This document shows positions 1 through 4,284 of a DNA stretch of 6,531 nucleotides, piece after piece. The position numbers and the translations under genes were made by a program. The notes below the pieces were generated by a model. It did not search any database. It had not been told where the DNA came from and saw only the letters and a program-made list of their open reading frames with translations. The stretch is taken from NCBI GenBank assembly GCA_934630905.1, contig CAKTXN010000096.1, positions 1 to 6,531 on the forward strand, written 5' to 3'. This stretch comes from an uncultured Eggerthellaceae bacterium. GTDB taxonomy: Bacteria; Actinomycetota; Coriobacteriia; Coriobacteriales; Eggerthellaceae. Each line of letters starts with the position of its first letter. Positions within the stretch are counted from its first letter, which is position 1.

Positions 1-228
1 TGCGACAAGCGCGGATGCGACCTGTCCGATTTGACGTTGGATGATTTCAAGGCGGAAAGCGACCTTTTCGAGGCCGACATCGCAGGTGCGCTTGATCTGC
101 CCAGCATCGTTGCCGCCCGTACCACGTATGGCGGAACCGGCAACGAAGCGGTGAAGGCTCAGCTTGCTGAAGCTCAGGACGCGTTTGCAGCCGACAGTGC
201 CGCGCTGCAGGCGGCTCTGGGGGCGTAG
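1..228 (+). CDS. argH: Argininosuccinate lyase, C-terminal fragment (5' end outside window)
   Basis: Frame 1 is open from the first base to a TAG at 226-228 and gives the last 75 residues of a protein. The fragment reads as the C-terminal domain of argininosuccinate lyase: a DLTLDDF segment, then SDLFEADI, then an ARTTYGGTGNEAV segment. This matches the family pattern of 'LTLxxF..ISPLFEEDI', 'xNARxxxGGTAPxxV' and a closing helix. ArgH is a cytosolic homotetramer that splits argininosuccinate into arginine and fumarate, the last step of arginine synthesis. The catalytic residues lie upstream of the window and cannot be checked. The Ala-rich end (AALQAALGA) is a normal terminal helix. No other arg gene is visible downstream, so argH is probably last in its transcription unit. 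The identification rests on the C-terminal signature alone. Confidence 0.85.
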   Translation, partial: CDKRGCDLSDLTLDDFKAESDLFEADIAGALDLPSIVAARTTYGGTGNEAVKAQLAEAQDAFAADSAALQAALGA

Positions 229-287
229 CATGCGGAAGGTGCCGGGTGCGCTGGCGGCATGCAGTGTCATCCATCGGTGACGTTGGG

Positions 288-323
288 GGTGTGCATGCAG
301 CGCGTCGGGGCGCTTTGCACACC
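288..323. repeat. GC-rich stem-loop downstream of argH
   Basis: GGTGTGCA (288-295) pairs with TGCACACC (316-323). Inside it, AGCGC (299-303) pairs with GCGCT (310-314) around a 6-nt loop, with a small TGC/T internal bulge. No T-run follows on either strand, so it is not a canonical intrinsic terminator. It lies 60 bp after the argH stop and could stabilise the mRNA 3' end or be a REP-like unit. GCATGC occurs three times nearby (228-233, 258-263, 294-299). I find no convincing gene in the rest of 229-430. Confidence 0.45.
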
Positions 324-422
324 GGCGCATCGGGTATGCAGTGCCAAGGCGAGAAGCGCATCGGAGCGGCCCCGAACCTTCGCCATCGTCGAAAAATCGC
401 TAAATACTGGCAAAAGATGGGT

Positions 423-469
423 TTGTATCAGGCGGCTTGCTTTCAAAGCAGGCCGCCTTTTTGATACAA
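423..469. repeat. Interrupted palindrome enclosing the terminator
   Basis: TTGTATCA (423-430) and TGATACAA (462-469) are exact 8-bp inverted repeats. They flank the terminator hairpin directly on the left and after its four Ts on the right. Together the arms extend the dyad to 47 bp. The right arm also forms most of the candidate extended -10 of the following gene. Confidence 0.6.
431..461 (+). terminator. Rho-independent terminator between argH and the PBP gene
   Basis: GGCGGC (431-436) pairs with GCCGCC (452-457). An inner stem TGCTT/AAGCA continues almost without interruption, and the hairpin is followed directly by TTTT (458-461). This is a textbook intrinsic terminator on the plus strand. 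It lies about 200 bp beyond argH, so it either ends argH read-through or acts as an attenuator in a leader that starts near 410. An AT-rich stretch at 401-408 (TAAATACT) could hold a -10 for such a leader, but no good -35 is visible. Confidence 0.75.
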
Positions 470-493
470 TGTATTCTTACTGATGAAGGGAGG
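462..493 (+). promoter_or_regulatory. Candidate extended -10 promoter and ribosome binding site of the PBP gene
   Basis: TGATACAAT (462-470) fits TGn plus a -10 hexamer TACAAT, one mismatch from TATAAT. The -35 position (about 442-447, TTCAAA) is poor, which is tolerable for an extended -10. Transcription would start near 477 and give a leader of about 20 nt. The Shine-Dalgarno sequence GGGAGG (488-493) sits 3 nt before the ATG at 497, closer than usual, and supports this start. Confidence 0.4.
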
Positions 494-496
494 CCT

Positions 497-2908
497 ATGG
501 CAAAACATGTGCGTCCAATCCACCATGGTGAATCATTCGATCCTGGGGCGCCTGGCTTCGCTATGCCCGCCTCCGGAGATTCTCTGCCTCAAAAGTCCGC
601 AAAACCCAAGAAACCCAAAAAGAAGCATCGCGTGCTCAAGGTGCTGCTGGGCGTGATTCTTGTCTGCGTTGTTGCCGTGGGTGCCTTGTGCGCGTACTGG
701 TTGCGCGACATGCCCGACTGCTCCGCTGCCGAGGACTTCAATCGCGCGCGCGATACAGAAGTGTACGCGAACGACCACACCACGCTTCTTGCGCGTTTCC
801 AAATGGAATATCGTATTCCGCTGGATTCGCTTGATGATGTTGCCGATTACGTTGAGCAAGGCGCCATTGCCGTGGAGGACCAGCGCTTTTACACGCATGG
901 CGGCGTTGATCCCATAAGCATTGTGCGCGCTGTGATGGGCAACCTTACGGGGAAGGGCTTTTCGGGTGCGTCCACTATCACCCAGCAGCTGGTGCGCAAC
1001 ACTGTTTTGGCTGACGAGATGACTGATATGACCATCAAGCGCAAGGTGCGCGAGGCGTATGCCGCGTTCAAGATGGAAGGCCTGTTCACGAAAGACGAAA
1101 TTCTGCTGCTGTATTTGAACACCATCAACTACGGGCAGGGCGCAAATGGTATCGAGGCCGCTTCGCAGCGTTACTTTTCCAAATCGGCCAGCGAGCTTAC
1201 GCTGGATCAGGCCGCGCTTTTGGCGGGTATTCCGCAGTCGCCTGTGTACAACAATCCCATCGATTACCCCGAGCACGCGCTCGCTCGCCGCAATGTGGTG
1301 CTCGATCGTATGGCGGAATGCAACTACATCACGCAAGAGCAGGCCGACGAAGCGAAGGCTCAACCCATTGAGCTTGAAGTCTCGTGGAACTCCCAGCAAG
1401 GCATGGAGAAATACCCGTATTTCGCCAGCTACGTGCGCCAGCAGCTCTACGATTCTTACGACCTGTCTACTGCTGATATTTTCCAGGGCGGCATGACCGT
1501 GTATACCACGCTTGACCCCGAGATTCAGGAATATGCGGAAGCTGCTGCCGCGGCAAAGGAAAGCCAGGTCTCTGACGTATTCTCGGTGGCACTGGTTGCC
1601 ATCGATCCAAGCACCGGCTACGTAAAAGCGCTGGTGGGCGGCAAGGATTACAGCGAAAACCAATATAACTTGGCCACGCAGGGCGCGCGCCAAGCAGGTT
1701 CGTCGTTCAAGACGTTCACGCTGGTTTCGGCGCTTGAACAGGGTATTAGTCCCGAGACCACCATTCGCTGCACGTCTCACGTGAAAATCAAGGACTGGAG
1801 CGTAGAGAATATCTACGGCATCAATTACGGCGATCGTTCGATTGCGCGTGCCTTCGCCGTGTCATCAAACACAGGTTTTGCGCGCCTGATCAGCGCAATC
1901 GGACCCGAAAAAGTGGTGGAGCTGGCGCATCGCTTGGGTATTACGTCGCAGCTTTCGGCGGTGCCGGCGCTTACGCTGGGCACCAGTTCGGTGACTCCGC
2001 TTGAAATGGCCAGCGCATATGCCACCATTGCGAGTGGCGGCATCTATTACGAGCCGGTTTGCATTCAAGAGGCCTACGATTACAAGGGCAACTTGGTGAT
2101 TGACAACACAAACCCCCAGGGTACGCGCGTGCTTAAGCAGGAAATCGCCGCCGCAGCGATTGATGTTATGCGTCTGGTGGTTGAAAGCTACGAAGGCACA
2201 GGCCGCGATGCTGCGCTTTCCAGCGGTCAAGTTGTCGCCGGCAAAACAGGTACGTCCGAGAACTACAAGGACAGCTGGTTCTGCGGTATTACGCCCCAGA
2301 TGTCAGTGGCTCTTTGGATGGGCGACCCTTCGAACGTAGCGCAAATCCCCAGTTCAATATCGGTTTGCAGTGCCTTCGCCACGTTTATGAACGCTTATAT
2401 GGAAGGCCGCTCGGTTCAGGAATTCCCCAAGGTGGCGGCGCCTACGTATACGAAGAAGTTCAAGAATGCTGACCTTGACCTTACGCTGACCAGCTCGCTT
2501 CCCGAGCCAGAAGATACCACGGGCATGACCGAGGAAGAGGCGCGCGCGCTGCTTTCGGGGCACACGGTGGTGTATCGCGAGGCATATAGCGACACGGTGC
2601 CTGCAGGGTCGGTGATTAGCCAATCCTCGGAAGACGGCATGGTTGTGGTGGTGATTTCGAAGGGTCCCGAGAAGGGGAAAGCCGACCCCGCAAAGCCGGG
2701 CACGACTGGCCCCTCAAAGCCCGACCCGGGGGCGACTGATCCGGTAGAACCCACGCCCGATCCAGGTTCTGGCACGGACCCCACGCCCACTCCTGAACCG
2801 GGTGGGTCGGGCTCGGGCGAGCCCAGCGGTCAAGACGACGAAGGCGGCGCACCCGTGGCCGATGACCCCAGCGATGATGACGGGGAAGGCGTAGCGGTTG
2901 CTGGATAA
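497..2908 (+). CDS. Class A penicillin-binding protein (bifunctional transglycosylase/transpeptidase) with PASTA-like repeat
   Basis: This 803-residue predicted peptidoglycan synthase polymerises lipid II and cross-links stem peptides on the outer face of the membrane. A basic cytoplasmic tail (about 33-45, KPKKPKKKHR) precedes one membrane segment (about 46-69). The GT51 domain follows, with EDQRFYTHGG (catalytic Glu127), GASTITQQ (158-165), the second Glu186 in RKVREAY, and a KDEILLLYLN helix. The transpeptidase has SSFK (nucleophile Ser402, Lys405), SSN (456-458) and KTGTS (583-587). Residues about 672-723 resemble one PASTA repeat (MTEEEARALL, then VPAGSVISQS, then VVVVISKG). The last 80 residues are a Pro/Gly then Asp/Glu-rich tail, probably disordered and extracellular. 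All catalytic residues are present. I chose the ATG at 497 for its Shine-Dalgarno; the in-frame TTG at 437 lies inside the terminator. It resembles PBP1A/PonA-type proteins, but paralogy prevents a firm gene symbol. Confidence 0.95.
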   Translation: MAKHVRPIHHGESFDPGAPGFAMPASGDSLPQKSAKPKKPKKKHRVLKVLLGVILVCVVAVGALCAYWLRDMPDCSAAEDFNRARDTEVYANDHTTLLARFQMEYRIPLDSLDDVADYVEQGAIAVEDQRFYTHGGVDPISIVRAVMGNLTGKGFSGASTITQQLVRNTVLADEMTDMTIKRKVREAYAAFKMEGLFTKDEILLLYLNTINYGQGANGIEAASQRYFSKSASELTLDQAALLAGIPQSPVYNNPIDYPEHALARRNVVLDRMAECNYITQEQADEAKAQPIELEVSWNSQQGMEKYPYFASYVRQQLYDSYDLSTADIFQGGMTVYTTLDPEIQEYAEAAAAAKESQVSDVFSVALVAIDPSTGYVKALVGGKDYSENQYNLATQGARQAGSSFKTFTLVSALEQGISPETTIRCTSHVKIKDWSVENIYGINYGDRSIARAFAVSSNTGFARLISAIGPEKVVELAHRLGITSQLSAVPALTLGTSSVTPLEMASAYATIASGGIYYEPVCIQEAYDYKGNLVIDNTNPQGTRVLKQEIAAAAIDVMRLVVESYEGTGRDAALSSGQVVAGKTGTSENYKDSWFCGITPQMSVALWMGDPSNVAQIPSSISVCSAFATFMNAYMEGRSVQEFPKVAAPTYTKKFKNADLDLTLTSSLPEPEDTTGMTEEEARALLSGHTVVYREAYSDTVPAGSVISQSSEDGMVVVVISKGPEKGKADPAKPGTTGPSKPDPGATDPVEPTPDPGSGTDPTPTPEPGGSGSGEPSGQDDEGGAPVADDPSDDDGEGVAVAG

Positions 2909-3058
2909 GTGATTGCAGGTTTGTTTGCGTTGCGTGTACGCGCCATGCGGCGGCTGGTGCGTTGGCGTCTTGCTGCCCCGTTCGCGCCGTCTGCGCGGTA
3001 AAGGAAACGCTTTGGTGATGATTCCGCGATGCGCCTGTGGGCAGTGCAGAGTTTGTTC

Positions 3059-3086
3059 TAAAATGCACCAAAACGTTTAAAAGGAG
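3059..3086 (+). promoter_or_regulatory. Candidate -10 box and ribosome binding site of the lipoprotein gene
   Basis: TAAAAT (3059-3064) is a good -10 hexamer; no recognisable -35 lies 16-18 nt upstream. Transcription would start near 3071. AAGGAG (3081-3086) is a strong Shine-Dalgarno 11 nt before the ATG at 3098. The rest of the 189-bp gap after the PBP gene (2909-3097) shows no clear terminator, so read-through from the PBP is possible. Confidence 0.4.
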
Positions 3087-3097
3087 ACCATACAGCT

Positions 3098-3580
3098 ATG
3101 AATATGAGAAAAGGCGCATGCATTATTTGCGGACTTGCATTGACGGGCGTACTTGCCACGGGGTGCATGCCCGCGTCTTCGCAGACGGATTCTTCGGCAA
3201 CATCGTCCGCCACGCCTGCGCGCACGTATATTACTTCGGTTCATCAGGCGTTTTCCACGATTGACGTGCAAATGGAAGACATGAGGAAGGCCGCCGAGGC
3301 AGCGGATACGGCCGCAGTCTATGCGGCACTTGATAAAGTGGACGCCCAGGTGGCCGAGATTGAGAAGCTCACCGTTCCCGAGGGGCTTGAAGAAGTGCAA
3401 GCGAAATACGCAGGCGCCTCAAAGAATCTGGCAGAAACGTTGCGCGCTTATGCTGCGTATCGGCTCGATGGGGGAGCAAATGCGTCCGATGCAGCCACGA
3501 AACTCGCTGCTATTCAGGCCGATTACAAAGAAGGCATTGAAGCCCTGCGCGCTGCCGATGAAATTGCCAAAGGCCTCTAA
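3098..3580 (+). CDS. Small predicted lipoprotein, function unknown
   Basis: This 160-residue protein has a lipoprotein-type signal peptide: Arg4 and Lys5, a hydrophobic core (about 7-20), and a lipobox-like ATGC ending at Cys23, the predicted lipidated residue. The -3 position is Ala rather than the usual Leu, so the lipobox is slightly atypical. A Ser/Thr/Ala-rich linker (24-42) leads to a charged, Ala-rich domain (about 43-160) that looks entirely alpha-helical, possibly a three- or four-helix bundle, with one TVPEGL turn near 92-97 between helices. I do not recognise the family and see no catalytic motif. It probably sits on the outer face of the membrane. The ATG at 3098 is preferred over the ATG two codons later because the Shine-Dalgarno spacing fits better. 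It follows the PBP gene on the same strand and may be partly co-transcribed. A role with the PBP is only a guess. Confidence 0.8.
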   Translation: MNMRKGACIICGLALTGVLATGCMPASSQTDSSATSSATPARTYITSVHQAFSTIDVQMEDMRKAAEAADTAAVYAALDKVDAQVAEIEKLTVPEGLEEVQAKYAGASKNLAETLRAYAAYRLDGGANASDAATKLAAIQADYKEGIEALRAADEIAKGL

Positions 3581-3586
3581 CGTGCC

Positions 3587-3619
3587 TTGTTGACAAATTA
3601 CCCCACCTTTTGTCAACAA
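3587..3619. repeat. 33-bp hairpin repeat, left copy
   Basis: Arms TTGTTGACAAA (3587-3597) and TTTGTCAACAA (3609-3619) are perfect 11-bp inverted repeats around an 11-bp asymmetric loop, TTACCCCACCT. The repeat starts 6 bp after the lipoprotein stop codon. The right arm runs into six As (3618-3623), not Ts, so it is not a standard terminator for that gene. An exact inverted copy lies at 4166-4198. Confidence 0.85.
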
Positions 3620-3628
3620 AAAATCCGA

Positions 3629-3654
3629 GGGAACAGGGGACGGAGGTTTGTTCC
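3629..3654. repeat. GGAACA/TGTTCC stem-loop with GGGGACGG core
   Basis: GGAACA (3630-3635) pairs with TGTTCC (3649-3654) around a G-rich loop containing GGGGACGGAGG. The GGGGACGG core resembles short palindromic repeats that accompany REP-associated Y1 (RAYT) transposases in many bacteria. No such transposase is encoded here. The comparison is from memory and inferential. Confidence 0.4.
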
Positions 3655-3823
3655 AACCCGCCCGGCTGGCAACCCCCCCTTCCGTCAATAAAAACCCAAG
3701 GTGCCCTTTTGTTGTGTCATGTTGCGGTGTGCTGGGGTTTCAACGCGACCGACGCCGCTGGGGCAAGTTCGCTGCGGGCTCATCCCGACCCGCCGGCGGC
3801 ATGTTGTCGTTTTTCTCGCTCGA

Positions 3824-3850
3824 ATGTGCAAAATATTTCTGTTCGGGGCA
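3824..3850 (+). repeat. Inner inverted repeat, left arm
   Basis: This 27-bp segment matches the reverse complement of 3964-3990 with two differences (T/C at the third base of the inner TGTGC/TGCGC, and TTT/TTC). A weaker similarity continues for perhaps 15-20 bp beyond the GGGGCA end and patchily on the other side, so the repeat unit is probably longer and diverged. Read as protein, both arms give M(C/R)KIFLFGA in one frame, but there is no ribosome binding site, and the minus-strand arm ends at a stop two codons later. Confidence 0.75.
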
Positions 3851-3963
3851 CCTTGGGGAGCGATTGCAGACCAGATAGCGTTGTTTGAGACGAAGTGAAC
3901 CCGCAAAAGCCCAGGTCGTGACTTGGAGGCAAGGGATGAATGAGAGTTGGCGTCCCTTCAACC

Positions 3964-3990
3964 TGCCCCGAACAGGAATATTTTGCGCAT
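3964..3990 (-). repeat. Inner inverted repeat, right arm
   Basis: Partner of the arm at 3824-3850 in the opposite orientation, 113 bp away. Transcribed on either strand, the two arms would form a stem of about 26 pairs. The enclosed loop contains two smaller stem-loops, at 3911-3926 (CCAGGT / ACTTGG) and 3931-3958. Confidence 0.75.
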
Positions 3991-4030
3991 CTGCGTTCGT
4001 TTTCCGACGAGATGGTCGCAGCAAGCCTGG

Positions 4031-4053
4031 GGCGACGGGGCTCGAACCTGCGA
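4031..4053 (-). other. tRNA 3'-end-like fragment (T-arm signature), not a complete tRNA
   Basis: On the minus strand this region reads GGTTCGAGCCCC (4037-4048) followed by GTCGCCCCA, which is like a tRNA T-loop and the 3' half of an acceptor stem. No matching 5' acceptor half, D-arm or foldable anticodon arm is found in the 75 bases upstream on that strand, and the T-stem would contain an A-C mismatch. It is best read as a relic or chance match. Confidence 0.25.
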
Positions 4054-4165
4054 ATGCGTCCTTGAAAGGTTGCTAGTCGGTTGCAATGTGAAAAAGACCC
4101 CGTCACTTTTTAACATCCGGGCAGGCTCACGACCCCCTGGCAGATACGCTAAACCCAACCGCGCC

Positions 4166-4198
4166 TTGTTGACAAAAGGTGGGGTAATTTGTCAACAA
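4166..4198. repeat. 33-bp hairpin repeat, right copy with inverted loop
   Basis: The arms TTGTTGACAAA (4166-4176) and TTTGTCAACAA (4188-4198) are the same as in the left copy, but the 11-bp loop reads AGGTGGGGTAA, the exact reverse complement of the left loop. The sequence just outside the arms matches the left copy in direct orientation: CG(T/C)GCC before and a six-A run after. The six-A run is also the T-run of the adjacent minus-strand terminator. Confidence 0.85.
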
Positions 4199-4228
4199 AA
4201 AAGCAGGTTCGCGTGAACGAACCTGCTT
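4197..4228 (-). terminator. Rho-independent terminator of the minus-strand PBP gene
   Basis: On the minus strand, AAGCAGGTTCG and CGAACCTGCTT (plus-strand arms 4201-4211 and 4218-4228) form a perfect 11-bp stem with a 6-nt loop. It runs into TTTTTT (plus-strand As 4197-4202). It lies 57 bp beyond the stop codon of the second PBP, as expected for its terminator. Its T-run overlaps the edge of the right 33-bp hairpin repeat. Confidence 0.85.
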
Positions 4229-4284
4229 GCAGAAACTGCGATAAAAGTTTTTTCGCGACGCGGATTTCCGGCTTCTGCAGCTCG

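Larger units (their letters stand above)
3587..4198. mobile_element. Putative non-autonomous repeat element (MITE/REP-like) bounded by inverted 33-bp hairpins
   Basis: This 612-bp gene-free block is bounded by identical 33-bp repeats in inverted orientation. It contains a second, inner inverted repeat (3824-3850 / 3964-3990), giving an A-B-B'-A' arrangement. It also holds a GGAACA/TGTTCC stem-loop, a tRNA T-arm-like fragment and small central stem-loops (3911-3926; AAGGGA 3931-3936 with TCCCTT 3953-3958). Open frames inside it are short, overlap on both strands, lack ribosome binding sites and show no recognisable domain. No transposase is present and I see no target-site duplication. The mobile-element reading is inference from symmetry. 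The alternatives are a chance accumulation of dispersed repeats between two convergent genes, or a pair of recombination sites. Confidence 0.35.

Noticed and set aside
246..483. Two overlapping short plus-strand frames between argH and the PBP gene
   Set aside because: They run through the stem-loop and the terminator, have no Shine-Dalgarno, and their peptides resemble no protein.
437..496. TTG at 437 as the start of the first PBP
   Set aside because: It lies within the terminator hairpin, has no Shine-Dalgarno, and would add 20 residues before the well-placed ATG at 497.
533..1780. Long minus-strand open frame (415 codons) opposite the first PBP
   Set aside because: It lies fully within a well-supported PBP coding region and has no recognisable domain or ribosome binding site.
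3587..3623. Left 33-bp hairpin as the terminator of the lipoprotein gene
   Set aside because: On the plus strand the stem is followed by As, not Ts, and the stem is AT-rich with an 11-nt loop. It may slow polymerase but is not a canonical intrinsic terminator.
4020..4110. A complete tRNA gene on the minus strand
   Set aside because: Only the T-loop and part of a 3' acceptor resemble a tRNA; no anticodon arm, D-arm or 5' acceptor half can be folded.
3591..4196. TTGACA -35 consensus in every arm of the 33-bp hairpins
   Set aside because: None has a -10-like hexamer at 16-18 bp on the appropriate strand, so the match is explained by the arm sequence TTGTTGACAAA.
3610..4216. Several overlapping open frames of 60-110 codons on both strands in the repeat island
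   Set aside because: They lack ribosome binding sites, overlap each other in many frames and have repeat-derived, low-quality protein sequence. The shared KIFLFGA peptide comes from the inverted DNA repeat.
3581..4284. CRISPR array or integron-type attC array
   Set aside because: There are only two 33-bp repeats, 580 bp apart and in inverted orientation, with no regular spacers, cas genes, integrase or cassette genes.
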